Below, piece by piece: positions 9,079 to 18,400 of a DNA stretch of 64,000 nucleotides (its first letter is position 1; each line of letters opens with the position of its first letter). The stretch is from Deltaproteobacteria bacterium (lineage in GTDB: Bacteria > Myxococcota_A > Polyangia > Polyangiales > Houyiibacteriaceae), in contig JAEPMI010000004.1 in NCBI GenBank assembly GCA_017644045.1, forward strand, positions 1-64,000. Reading direction: 5' to 3'. The position numbers and the translations under genes are program-made. The notes under the pieces are model-generated. The model searched no databases, had not been told where the DNA came from, and was given only the letters and a program-made list of their open reading frames with translations.

Positions 9079-9848
9079 GCGACTCGACGCTCACGGTCGA
9101 GTGCGCGGCTCACGGGTCGTGCATCGCGACGTTCGTCTGTACTCACCTCTCGGTCGGTGTCGGTTGCGGGTTCAACCATCCAGACGATCCCGACGACCCC
9201 TACCCGGACTCTTGGTGCGATGCATGCGACGCGCTCTACATGCGCGAAGGCGACTGGACCGAGGCGGCGACCGCGTTCGCTGACGTGACGCTGCTCTGTT
9301 CGGGGTGCTGGGTCGCCGCCCGCTCCCGCAACGCCCCGAACGAGTGGACCGAGGGCCTGAGCGCCCCCACCACCGAGAGCGAGCGCGAAGGGCTGGTGGA
9401 GCGGTGCTGCGCCGAGGCACAGCGCCGCAACGATCATTCGGACGCCGCCACGAGCTTTCTGGCCTTTCCCCGTTGGGACTTCGACGCCAGCGCCAAGACC
9501 CTCACCTTCAGCGGCCCTGACGACGAGCTGGTCGCTGACGTGGAGGTCATCGGCAGCTTCACCGAGCGCTCGAACACCTGGCTCTGGGGCTGGGCCAACC
9601 ACACGCTCGACCCCTACCTCGTTGGCCAGGTCGCGCGCCTCGAGACGTTCGGCTTCGTCCGTGGGTGGGAAGCGTTGACCACGAGCGAGCAGAGGCCCTC
9701 ATCGCTGGAAGAGGCTTGGCACTTCGCCGCACTGGCCACCGTGCTGACGGAGGGCGAGGCGCTCTACCGGGCGCCGATGGAAGACCATCTGCACACCTTC
9801 CTGCTCATCCGCCGATTCCGGGACCGAACGCTTTCGCCGACGGCGTAG
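9075..9848 (+). CDS. Cys-rich N-domain plus DUF6882-like protein
   Basis: This encodes 257 residues from a GTG at 9075 that overlaps the aminotransferase stop in GTGA. The N-terminal half has a zinc-ribbon-like set of cysteines (CAAHGSC, FVCTHL, CDACDALYM, LLCSGCW) of a kind found in small uncharacterised bacterial proteins. The C-terminal half contains SNTWLWGWANHTLDP, the hallmark of DUF6882-type domains. No signal peptide or membrane helix is present. Coupling to the aminotransferase is positional only; nothing in the sequence suggests shared chemistry. A hairpin starts at the base after the stop codon. Confidence 0.75.
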   Translation: MSDSTLTVECAAHGSCIATFVCTHLSVGVGCGFNHPDDPDDPYPDSWCDACDALYMREGDWTEAATAFADVTLLCSGCWVAARSRNAPNEWTEGLSAPTTESEREGLVERCCAEAQRRNDHSDAATSFLAFPRWDFDASAKTLTFSGPDDELVADVEVIGSFTERSNTWLWGWANHTLDPYLVGQVARLETFGFVRGWEALTTSEQRPSSLEEAWHFAALATVLTEGEALYRAPMEDHLHTFLLIRRFRDRTLSPTA

Positions 9849-9876
9849 GATCGAGACCACAACCGTGGTGTCGATC
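9849..9876 (+). terminator. hairpin after DUF6882-like gene
   Basis: GATCGAGACCAC and GTGGTGTCGATC flank a 4-base AACC loop, forming a 12-bp stem with one G-G mismatch that begins at the first base after the stop. There is no U tract, as is common in high-GC genomes, so termination is inferred. Confidence 0.5.
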
Positions 9877-9951
9877 CTTCGGCTCGACGGGGCGACCCAC
9901 GCCCCACACCGGCAATTCGAGTCGGGCATGCCGGTTGCACTCACTGGGGGT

Positions 9952-10893
9952 ATGACCACCCCCAACACGCGGATCACCGCTTCGAACCACTCGCCGACCT
10001 CCGACGCCGAGGCGCGCGCCCTGCAGTCTCGGCTCGCCCTCATCGGGCAGGTCGGAGGCTCGCTCGCCGGCCTCGCGCTGCTGGCGGCCTCGGGCTACGC
10101 GGTGCTCGCTCCCGAAGCCGCGAGCGACGCGTTCTTCGGTTGGGGCCTCGCGCTCTGTGCGTTCGAGACCTTCGTGCTCGGCCTCGTCGGTTGGCGATGC
10201 TCGCTGCGCCCGCTCTCCGCAGTCGCGCTGAAGCGGACGGATGCGGCGCTCACCCTCACGACCTTCGGGGTGGTCGCGGCGCTGATGCACGTCGCGACCT
10301 TCACGCCCGACGACCCGGTGAACGTGGCTCTGGCGTCCGTCTTCGCGCTCTCCTTCACGCGGGCCATCTCGGTCCCCAGCAGCTGGCAGCAGACCCTCGG
10401 CCTCACGCTCTCGGGTGCGGCGCTGCTCACGCTCGGCACCCTCCCGCTCGCGGGCGAGCTCGGCGCCGTGAGCGTGGTCGGCACGATGGGCTTCTGGAGC
10501 GCTCTCAGCGCGGTCATCGCGGCCGGCGCCTCGCACGAGCTCTACGGCTTGCGGAACCAGGCGCGCGAGGTGGTCTCGCGCTCCGCACGGCGACGCGCCG
10601 GGACCCGCGGACCGGCCTATGTCTCGGCCACCGTGTTGCCGACACGCCGTCAAGCGCCTCCCACCCTCGTGGAAGCGGTACCAGCCGGCGCGCGCGCACT
10701 CGAGGACGTCGACGATGATGTCGTGACCGTCCCGCTGGCCCGTCCCGAGCGAACGCTCCCCATTCCGCTGCTCCGTCGGAAGCCCGCTCCCGCGATCCAG
10801 GAGCCGCGCCGCTTCCCGCGGCGCCGGAAGCTCACCGCGTTCGATCTCGGCCGCGCCTTCGACCGACTGCCCGCCATCGCTGCGGAGGGCTGA
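9952..10893 (+). CDS. membrane sensor module resembling the N-terminus of Polyangia Ser/Thr kinases, without kinase domain
   Basis: The protein has 313 residues from the ATG at 9952. Residues about 20-200 contain six hydrophobic helices, including LAGLALLAASGYAVLA and FGVVAALMHVATF. The segment around AISVPSSWQQTL and the juxtamembrane HELYGLRNQAREV resemble the membrane sensor region that precedes the catalytic domain in many Polyangia protein kinases, from my recollection of that family. Here no kinase domain follows. Instead a basic, Pro-rich tail of about 110 residues ends the protein (for example RRFPRRRKL). It may be a membrane scaffold or a decayed kinase paralogue. The downstream gene is convergent, with a hairpin between. 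Confidence 0.65.
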   Translation: MTTPNTRITASNHSPTSDAEARALQSRLALIGQVGGSLAGLALLAASGYAVLAPEAASDAFFGWGLALCAFETFVLGLVGWRCSLRPLSAVALKRTDAALTLTTFGVVAALMHVATFTPDDPVNVALASVFALSFTRAISVPSSWQQTLGLTLSGAALLTLGTLPLAGELGAVSVVGTMGFWSALSAVIAAGASHELYGLRNQAREVVSRSARRRAGTRGPAYVSATVLPTRRQAPPTLVEAVPAGARALEDVDDDVVTVPLARPERTLPIPLLRRKPAPAIQEPRRFPRRRKLTAFDLGRAFDRLPAIAAEG

Positions 10894-10900
10894 GCTCGCC

Positions 10901-10918
10901 GTGAGGCATCCGCCTCAC
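10901..10918. terminator. bidirectional terminator hairpin between convergent genes
   Basis: GTGAGGC, loop ATCC, GCCTCAC form a perfect 7-bp stem. It lies directly after the stop at 10893 and overlaps the stop codon of the minus-strand gene ending at 10915. Confidence 0.6.
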
Positions 10919-12990
10919 TCCCGGACGAGCACGCGGCCGTGCTCGCCGTTGCGAATGGAGAGCTCGCAGACCTGCTTTCCGCTGCTCAGCGAATGCAGCT
11001 CGATGGTGCCGGCCGCGCTGACCACGACCACGCGGTCGTTCCGCTCCGAGACGTGGACCTGCGCCGCGGAGGCGCCCCGGTAGGCGAAGACGACCTCACG
11101 CTCGGCGCCCTCGATGCGCGAGAGCTCGCCGCTCGCGTCGTCGAAGGCGTAGAGCGCGCCGGAGTCGCCGGTCTCGAGGGTGGTCACGCGGCCCATCTCG
11201 TGCGTGTGGGCCGTCCCGCCGCCGGGCATCGTGAGCAAGCGGACGGAAGAGCCACTGGAGATCGCCACCCAGTCGTCGCCGCCGGCCATCCATCCCGACG
11301 ACGCCTCGGTCGCCTCGCCGACCTCGACGCCGTCACCGATCGCGTAGGTCTGCAGGTCGTCGTTCTCGTCCACCGTCGCCACGTGGGGCTCACCGGCCAC
11401 GGTGTAGAAGGCCGCGCCGCGGACGTCCCAGCGTTGTTCGAACGCGTCCCAGTCCTCGTCGGGCGGGTCGCCCTCGTCTTCCGGGGCGCGGACGGCGTCC
11501 ACCTGGTGGGTCTCCAGGTCGAGCAGCACCACCGCGCCGTTGTGATGGACGAGCGCGGCTCGCCGCTCGTCGACGAACCATGCCTCGATGGCGTGCGGAG
11601 GCACCGGGAGCTCCTCGAGCTCGAGGGACTCGTGATCCCAGAGCAGCGAGTTTCCACCCGCCACGGCGATCACCAGGAAGCGCTCGTCCGATGACAGCGC
11701 GACCGCGCGCCCCTCGCCGTAGTACTCACCGAGGTCGACGTGCCGACCGACGTCGCCGGTCGCTCCGTCGGCGAAGTGCATGCGGTCGCCGCGGTCGAAG
11801 ACGACCAGCCGTCCACCGGCGAAGGTCACGAGGCCGGGGCTCTCGGTGGTCTCTCCGCCCGAATGACGCGGCGGCAGCCGGATGGGCTCGCTCGCGTTCT
11901 CGAGATCGACGGCCTCGACAGAGAAGAAGTCGTTCGGGTTCCCGAAGCCGACGTAGGCGCCATCGGCGCTGACCCCGAGCGTGCGCAGGTTGGTGAGGTT
12001 GCGTGCGAAGATGTCGTCGAGACTCGGCGGACCGGTGTCGGGGCCACCGCCGTGGAAGACGAGCATGTCGCGTTGGCTCCCATCGAGCGCCAGCCGCCGG
12101 ACCGCGCCCATCGCCAGACCGACCCACACGTGCGGCGTGTCTCGGACGAAGGCGGCGCTGGTGAGCTTCTTGATCATCCAGTCCTGCGCCTCCGCGAACT
12201 CCTCGCTGCCGGGCGCGTGGGTGGCCAACCCCTCGTACGGGCCCTCCAGGTGCGTGCGAGGCCAGCCGAAGACGTCGATCCGCTCCGTGCGCTCGAGCGT
12301 CGCGAGGTCGAAGAGCTCGGCGCGCACCATCGCGTGACCGCTGGTCTCGTCGCCGGTGAGCTCCATCGGCTCGTAGTCCGGTCGAATGCCGATCCCGCGA
12401 ACGGGGTCGACCGCCAGCAGGTACGACTCCTCGTCGAAGTCGCTCCGTGGGCCGTGGGCGAAGGTCTTCGGCGAGAGCTCGCGTTTCGCGAAGTCGACTC
12501 GCAGCAGCCCCTCGACGACACCATCGTCGTCCTGGAAGAAGCGGTAGAGCGCGGTGTCGTCGTCTACCGCGAAGACCTTGCTGGTCACGTTGACGTGCTC
12601 ACCGAGCTCGACCGCGTCGCTCACCGTTCCGTCGGCGGTGCCGATGCGCCAGCCGTGCTCGTCACCCGCGTAGGCGTAGACGAAGAGGGAGGCGCCGCTC
12701 GGCGACAGGTCGGCGGACACATACTCCCCGCCGACACTCCCCGAGCGGGTCACGGCACCGGTGGCCGCGTCGCTGACGGCCCACGCGCCGTCTTCGGAGA
12801 CGCTCACGAGCTCGCCGTCCCCCACCCAGCCGACACACACGAGCGTCGCCTTGTGGTGGACGATCTGCGCGAGCTCTTCGCCTGGTGATCCGTCGGTGGG
12901 ATCGACCGCGTGAACGGCGAGCAAACCGCCCGGCCAGCCGAGCGCGACACGGTCCCCGGAACGTGAGTAACGAATCTCGAACGCCTGCAT
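10915..12990 (-). CDS. cytoplasmic WD40-like beta-propeller protein
   Basis: This encodes 691 residues with no signal peptide. Repeated blade-like segments of 40-60 residues alternate short beta-strands with Asp/Gly turns, such as VCVGWVGDGELVSVSEDG, VALSSDERFLVIAV and VVVVSAAGTIELHSL. The pattern fits one or two seven-bladed propellers of the WD40/quinoprotein-like type, without a recognisable enzymatic motif. Propellers of this kind usually serve as protein-interaction platforms. A TAGGGT box lies 6 bases before the ATG. It is divergent from the lipoprotein gene at 13114 and convergent with the membrane sensor gene. No partner can be named. Confidence 0.7.
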   Translation of the reverse strand: MQAFEIRYSRSGDRVALGWPGGLLAVHAVDPTDGSPGEELAQIVHHKATLVCVGWVGDGELVSVSEDGAWAVSDAATGAVTRSGSVGGEYVSADLSPSGASLFVYAYAGDEHGWRIGTADGTVSDAVELGEHVNVTSKVFAVDDDTALYRFFQDDDGVVEGLLRVDFAKRELSPKTFAHGPRSDFDEESYLLAVDPVRGIGIRPDYEPMELTGDETSGHAMVRAELFDLATLERTERIDVFGWPRTHLEGPYEGLATHAPGSEEFAEAQDWMIKKLTSAAFVRDTPHVWVGLAMGAVRRLALDGSQRDMLVFHGGGPDTGPPSLDDIFARNLTNLRTLGVSADGAYVGFGNPNDFFSVEAVDLENASEPIRLPPRHSGGETTESPGLVTFAGGRLVVFDRGDRMHFADGATGDVGRHVDLGEYYGEGRAVALSSDERFLVIAVAGGNSLLWDHESLELEELPVPPHAIEAWFVDERRAALVHHNGAVVLLDLETHQVDAVRAPEDEGDPPDEDWDAFEQRWDVRGAAFYTVAGEPHVATVDENDDLQTYAIGDGVEVGEATEASSGWMAGGDDWVAISSGSSVRLLTMPGGGTAHTHEMGRVTTLETGDSGALYAFDDASGELSRIEGAEREVVFAYRGASAAQVHVSERNDRVVVVSAAGTIELHSLSSGKQVCELSIRNGEHGRVLVRE

Positions 12991-12996
12991 TGGCAG

Positions 12997-13002
12997 ACCC
13001 TA
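12997..13002 (-). promoter_or_regulatory. TAnnnT -10-like box for propeller gene
   Basis: TAGGGT on the minus strand lies 6 bases before the ATG at 12990. Confidence 0.5.
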
Positions 13003-13113
13003 CCTCGGTCTCGGCAACGTCGGGAAGACGGGGCGGCGAGCGCGTCGACGGCGTCCCGAGAGCTCGAGCTACCGCTGCCTTGCACACCTCCGTTGGTATC
13101 GTAGAAGGCCGAC

Positions 13114-14184
13114 GTGGGGACTCGCGGAGCGAACGTGACGTGGATCGTGCTCGCGTGCCTCGCGCTGGGCGTAGGTTGTGTCGCCACCGCGTCCCCCGAA
13201 CCGGTGACCGTCACGACGAGTCACCGCGACGAAACGGCCGAGCCCGAGGAGCCCTCCATTCGCTTCTCCTCGACTGGGGCGGACACCGAGAGCGCAGACG
13301 AGCGCTGGGGTGGCCCCGCCGAGGGAGTCTCTCCGCTCCCGCCGCTTCCGCTCCTCGCCCGTCGGCCCAGCACCATCGGTGGCCGGACGCACCCGGCCCA
13401 GTACCTCACCTTCGACCAGCCGATCTCGGGTGTGCGCCTCGCGGCCGCCTATCACGAGATGTACGAGCGCTACGACGGGATGAGCGGCTGGCTCCCGCTC
13501 GCCGAAACCGCGAACGGCTGGAAGGACTTCGTCACGCCGGATGGCGTGGACCAGACCCGTCGCGTCGCCTGCGCCACCGACCTGCTGCTCTCCGCCACCA
13601 TCGACGACGTCATCAGCGTCGAGAACCTGACGACCGGTTGCGCGTTCCTCCAGCGTGCCCTCGGCGGAACGCTCGGACCGGCCCTGAACGCCTCGGCCGT
13701 GGAGCGAGACTTCGAGGCGCTGGTCACCGCCGCCCGCGAGCGTGGCCGCCTCGAGCTCCGCTTCCGTGCGCCCAACGGCTTCGACCGCCGGGCGGTCCAT
13801 CGAGTGGCGCGAGCGCTCGGCTTCGTGCGCTCCGATTTCGGCACTTACGCCGTCTACAACGAGCAACCGGTGGGGCACGACCGCCTGGTCCTCCTGGACA
13901 TCGGCACCCACGCGGAGTCACCGAACCCGCGAACCAACGACATCGTGCTCACGGTGAACCTACCCCTGGTGCCGGCGCCGATCCACGTCGCCGCCCGGAT
14001 GTGGTGGGCCGCCGAGGCCTTTCAGCGAGAGCTCGGCGTGGCGCCGATCTGGTACGAGGTCGGCGTCTACGAGGGTGAGCCCGTGACCGAGCGAATCTTC
14101 CGTGCCGAGCTCCGGCGGCGAATGAACGCACTGACCGCCGCTGGATACCAGCCCACCGTCGTGGTCGCGGACGAGCCCGACTGA
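13114..14184 (+). CDS. lipoprotein of unknown function
   Basis: This encodes 356 residues. The N-terminus is a lipoprotein signal (IVLACLALGVGC). A Ser/Thr/Glu-rich linker of about 70 residues leads to a globular domain starting near HPAQYLTFDQPI. I do not recognise the domain. Features include HEMYERYDGMSGWLPL, GFDRRAVHRVARALGF, an IGTHAESPN segment, and the C-terminal region IWYEVGVYEGEPVTERIF. His and Asp/Glu are abundant, but no classical metallopeptidase motif is present. GTG at 13114 has a GAAGG about 6 bases upstream; GTG at 13135 is a possible alternative. It stands alone, 99 bases before the RND operon. Confidence 0.65.
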   Translation: MGTRGANVTWIVLACLALGVGCVATASPEPVTVTTSHRDETAEPEEPSIRFSSTGADTESADERWGGPAEGVSPLPPLPLLARRPSTIGGRTHPAQYLTFDQPISGVRLAAAYHEMYERYDGMSGWLPLAETANGWKDFVTPDGVDQTRRVACATDLLLSATIDDVISVENLTTGCAFLQRALGGTLGPALNASAVERDFEALVTAARERGRLELRFRAPNGFDRRAVHRVARALGFVRSDFGTYAVYNEQPVGHDRLVLLDIGTHAESPNPRTNDIVLTVNLPLVPAPIHVAARMWWAAEAFQRELGVAPIWYEVGVYEGEPVTERIFRAELRRRMNALTAAGYQPTVVVADEPD

Positions 14185-14250
14185 GCCGGAAGTGGCCTCG
14201 AGCCATCCGTCGTGTGACACCTGATCACCCGGCGAGTAACGCCCTGTCGG

Positions 14251-14283
14251 GGGGTGCGTCCACTGACCTGCTGGACGCACCCC
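14251..14283 (+). promoter_or_regulatory. perfect 12-bp inverted repeat abutting the RND adaptor start
   Basis: GGGGTGCGTCCA and TGGACGCACCCC are exact reverse complements separated by 9 bases, and the second arm ends at the base before the ATG at 14284. As RNA it would occupy the whole ribosome-binding region; as DNA it is a plausible operator. Either way it probably controls the efflux operon. Confidence 0.7.
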
Positions 14284-15411
14284 ATGGGCAAGAAGATCAA
14301 ACAAATCGGGCTCGCTTTGGTAGTCGTGGTCATCGTCGCGGGGGCCATCGGCGCCGTGAAGGCCGCGCAGATTGGCGCCATGATCGAGGCGGGCGAGGCG
14401 TTCGTTCCCCCGGCCATCGGCGTCACCACCGCCGAGGTGGACACGGCCGAGTGGGAGTCGCTGACCGCCGCCATCGGTACGGCCGAGGCGGTGCAGGGCG
14501 TCATGGTCGCGTCCGAGGTGCCGGGGACGGTCACCGACCTGCGCTTCGACTCCGGCGACATGGTCGAGCGGGGTCAGGTGCTGGCGACCCTGGACGCCTC
14601 GACGGAGCGGGCGCAGCTGGCCTCCGCTCGTGCCCAGCTCGAGCTGGCAGAGGCCACCCTGCGGCGCTCGAGCACCCTGGCCGCGAGCCGCGCGATGGCA
14701 CAAGCCGAGCTCGAGCAGGCGCAGGCTCAGGAGGCGCAGGCGCGGGCGCAGATCGCCGGGCTCCGCGCCACGATCGCGAAGAAGACCATTCGCGCGCCCT
14801 TCGCCGGTCGCCTCGGTATCCGGCAGGCGAACCTCGGCGAGATCCTCCAGCCCGGCTCGCCCATCGTCTCGCTGCAGTCGACGGGCCCCATCTTCGTCGA
14901 CTTCAACGTGCCCGAGCAGGCGCTCCCGACGCTGCTGGTGGGCATGACCGTGCGCGCCACGAGCGACACCTACCCGGGCGAGCCCTTCGAGGGAACGATC
15001 GAGACCATCGACACGGCGATCGATCGGGCGACCCGCAACGTGCGCGTGCGCGCCATCTTCCCCGACGAGCGGGAGCGCATGCGACCGGGGATGTTCCTCC
15101 AGGTGCAGGTGGTCCAGCCGGACCGCCGCGAGGTGCTCGCGGTTCCGAACACGGCGGTGCTCTACGCGCCCTACGGCGACTCGGTCTACGTGGTCGAAGA
15201 CGACGAGAACGGCGGGCTCGTGGCCAAGCAGAGCTTCGTTCGGCTCGGCGAGCGCCGAGGCGACTTCGTGGAGGTGCTCGAGGGCCTCGAGAGCGGCCAG
15301 ACCGTGGTGTCTACCGGCGCGTTCAAGCTCAGCAACGGCGCGGCGGTCACAATCGAGAACGACGTGAGCCCCGGTGACCCGAGCCTCGAGCCGGAACCCG
15401 AGAACCGGTGA
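14284..15411 (+). CDS. RND efflux periplasmic adaptor (membrane fusion protein)
   Basis: The product has 375 residues. It starts with an uncleaved-looking N-terminal membrane anchor (IGLALVVVVIVAGAIGAV) rather than a lipobox. A barrel-sandwich/lipoyl half-motif (EVPGTVTDLRFDSGDMVERG), a coiled-coil hairpin of alternating Ala/Glu/Gln about 30 residues per arm (RAQLELAEATLRR to QEAQARAQIAGL), the second lipoyl half (IRAPFAGRLGIRQANLGE) and beta-barrel strands follow in HlyD/AcrA order. It bridges the inner-membrane pump to an outer-membrane channel. The permease gene begins 4 bases after its stop. No outer-membrane factor gene lies nearby, so the pump must recruit one from elsewhere. The start codon abuts a hairpin. 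Confidence 0.93.
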   Translation: MGKKIKQIGLALVVVVIVAGAIGAVKAAQIGAMIEAGEAFVPPAIGVTTAEVDTAEWESLTAAIGTAEAVQGVMVASEVPGTVTDLRFDSGDMVERGQVLATLDASTERAQLASARAQLELAEATLRRSSTLAASRAMAQAELEQAQAQEAQARAQIAGLRATIAKKTIRAPFAGRLGIRQANLGEILQPGSPIVSLQSTGPIFVDFNVPEQALPTLLVGMTVRATSDTYPGEPFEGTIETIDTAIDRATRNVRVRAIFPDERERMRPGMFLQVQVVQPDRREVLAVPNTAVLYAPYGDSVYVVEDDENGGLVAKQSFVRLGERRGDFVEVLEGLESGQTVVSTGAFKLSNGAAVTIENDVSPGDPSLEPEPENR

Positions 15412-15415
15412 CCCC

Positions 15416-18400
15416 ATGAAGCTCACCGACATCTTCATCCGTCGACCGGTCATCGCGGTGGTGGTCAACGTGATCATCATCATCGCCGGCGTTCAGGCGG
15501 TGTCCTCGCTGACGGTGCGCCAGTACCCGAAGAACGAGAACGCGACGGTCACGATCACGACGGCCTACGTCGGCGCGAACGCGGACCTGGTGCGCGGCTT
15601 CATCACCACGCCGGTGGAGCGCGCCATCGCCGCGGCCGACGGCATCGACTACATCGAGTCCGAGAGCCGGCAGAACGTCTCGATCGTCCGCGCTCGTCTC
15701 GAGCTCAACTACGACGCGAACCGCGCGCTCGGCGAGATCAGCTCGAAGGTGGATCAGATCCGCGGCGACCTACCGCCGGAGGCGGAGATCCCCGTCATCA
15801 ACGTCGAGTCCGCCGACAGCGAGTTCGCGGCGGCGTATCTGAGCTTTTCGAGCGGCTTCCTCGAACAGAACGAGATCACGGACTACCTGGTCCGGGTCGT
15901 TCAGCCGCGGCTCTCCGCGGTCCCAGGCGTGCAGCGGGCGGACATTCTCGGCGCCCGGACCTTCGCGATGCGGGTGTGGCTCGACGCGGACCGCATGGCC
16001 GCCCAGGGCGTGAGCGCGTCGCAGGTGCGTCAGGCGCTCGCGGCCAACAACTACCTCGCGGCCGTCGGCTCGACGCGCGGCTCGCTGATCCAGGTGAACC
16101 TCACCACGAACACCAACCTCAGCTCGCCGCGCGAGTTCGAGCAGCTCGTGGTGAAGGAGTCGAACGGTGGTGTCGTGCGCCTGCGCGATGTCGCGACGGT
16201 CTCCCTCGGCGCCGAGAGCTACGACACCCAGGTGAACTTCACCGGCGAGACCGCGGTCTTCGTCGGCATCTGGGCGCTGCCCAACGCGAACACCCTCGAC
16301 GTGGTCTCGGCCGTCCGCGACGAGCTCGACGCGATCGAGACGGACCTCCCCGACCAGCTCGACGCCCGCATGGCCTACGACGCGACCGAGTACATCGAGA
16401 GCGCCATCGAGGAGGTCTCGTCCACGCTCGTGGAGACCTTGGCCATCGTGGTCCTGGTCATCTTCCTCTTCCTCGGGTCGCTCCGCTCCGTCCTGGTGCC
16501 GCTGGTGGCCATCCCGGTCTCGCTGATCGGCGCGATCTTCCTCATGCAGGTGCTCGGCTTCACGCTGAACCTGCTCACGCTCCTGGCGATCGTGCTCTCC
16601 GTCGGGCTCGTGGTGGATGACGCGATCGTCGTCGTGGAGAACGTCCAGCGCTGGCTGCGCAAGGGCAAGACCCCCATCCAGGCGGCCATGCTCGGCGCCC
16701 GCGAGCTCGTCGGTCCGATCATCGCGATGACGGTCACGCTGGCCGCCGTCTACGCGCCCATCGCCTTCCAGGGCGGTCTGACCGGCTCGCTCTTCCGCGA
16801 GTTCGCCCTGACCCTCGCCGGCGCCGTGACCATCTCCGGCGTCGTCGCGCTGACGCTCTCGCCGGTCATGGCCTCCCGACTCCTGAAAGAGGGCGAAGCG
16901 GACAAGGGCCTCAGCGGACGCATCAACCGCGGCTTCGACCGGGTGAAGGCCCTCTACGGACGGGCGCTGAAGCGCTCGCTCGGCTGGCGTCCGTTCATCT
17001 ACACCACGTGGCTGCTGCTCAGCGTCATCGCCGGCGTGCTCTTCGTCATGTCGCCCAAGGAGCTCGCCCCCAGCGAAGACCAGGGCATCGTCTTCGGCGT
17101 CGTCAACGCTCCGTCCAACGCGACCCTCGAGCAGATCGTGCCGTCGGCCGAGAAGATCCACGAGATCGCGATGGACTTCGAGGAGACCGATTACACGTTC
17201 CAGATCACCAGCCCGGTCGGCGGGTTCTGGGGCATGGGGCTGAAGCCGTGGAGCGAGCGCGAGCGAACGGCCAACGCGCTCGTCCCGGAGGTCCAGGCGC
17301 GGGTGCAGCACGTGCCCGGCGTGGAGACCTTCCCGATCGTGCCGCCCGCGCTTCCGGGCGGCGGACAGTTCCCGGTCGAGTTCGTCATCTCGTCGACCGC
17401 GGAGCACGCGGAGATCCTCGAGTACGCCAAGCAGATCCGTGACGCGGCCACCGCGAGCGGGCTCTTCGCGTTCCCGCCGCTGATCGACGTGAAGGTCGAC
17501 CAGCCCGAGGCCCAGATCGTGATCGATCGCGACAAGGTGGCCGAGCTCGGCCTCGACCTGCGCACGGTCGGTCTGGACCTGGGCTCCGCGCTCGGCGGCG
17601 CGTACGTGAACCGCTTCAGCGCCTACGGCCGGAGCTACAAGGTCATCCCACAGCTCGAGCGCTCGCAGCGGTTGAACCCGGAGCAGCTGCGCGACCTGCG
17701 GGTCTCCACGCCGACCGGTGAGCTCATCCCGCTCGGCACCTTCGCCACCATCGAGTACGGCGTCGCTCCTCGCTCGCTCAACCGCTTCGAGCAGCTGAAC
17801 TCGGTCAAGATCAGTGGCGTCACCATTCGCACGTTGGACGAAGCGCTCACCTTCCTGGAGACGAAGGCAGACGAGATCCTCCCGCCCGCCTACTCGACCA
17901 ACTACACCGGCGAGTCGCGCCAGCTCCGCGTCGAGGGCGACTCCTTCGGGCCGGCGTTCGCGCTGGCGGTCGTGCTGATCTTCCTGGTGCTCGCCGCGCA
18001 GTTCAACAGCTTCCGCGACCCCTTCGTGATCCTCGCCGGGTCGGTGCCGCTGGCCATGTTCGGAGCGCTCATCTTCACCTTCCTGAAGATGCCCAACCCG
18101 AACATGCCCTTCTGGACGGATGGATGGACGACGACCCTCAACGTCTACTCACAGGTCGGACTCGTCACCCTCGTCGGGCTCGTCGCCAAGAACGGCATCC
18201 TGATCGTGGAGTTCGCCAACGAGCTCCAGCTCGAAGGCCATTCGAAGCTCGAGGCCATCCAGGAGGCGGCGACCACTCGCCTCCGGGCGGTCCTGATGAC
18301 CACCGTGGCCACCGTGTTCGGTCACTTCCCCCTCATCCTGGTCACTGGCGCCGGCGCCGCCGCGCGCAACAGCATCGGGCTGGTGCTCGTCGCGGGCATG

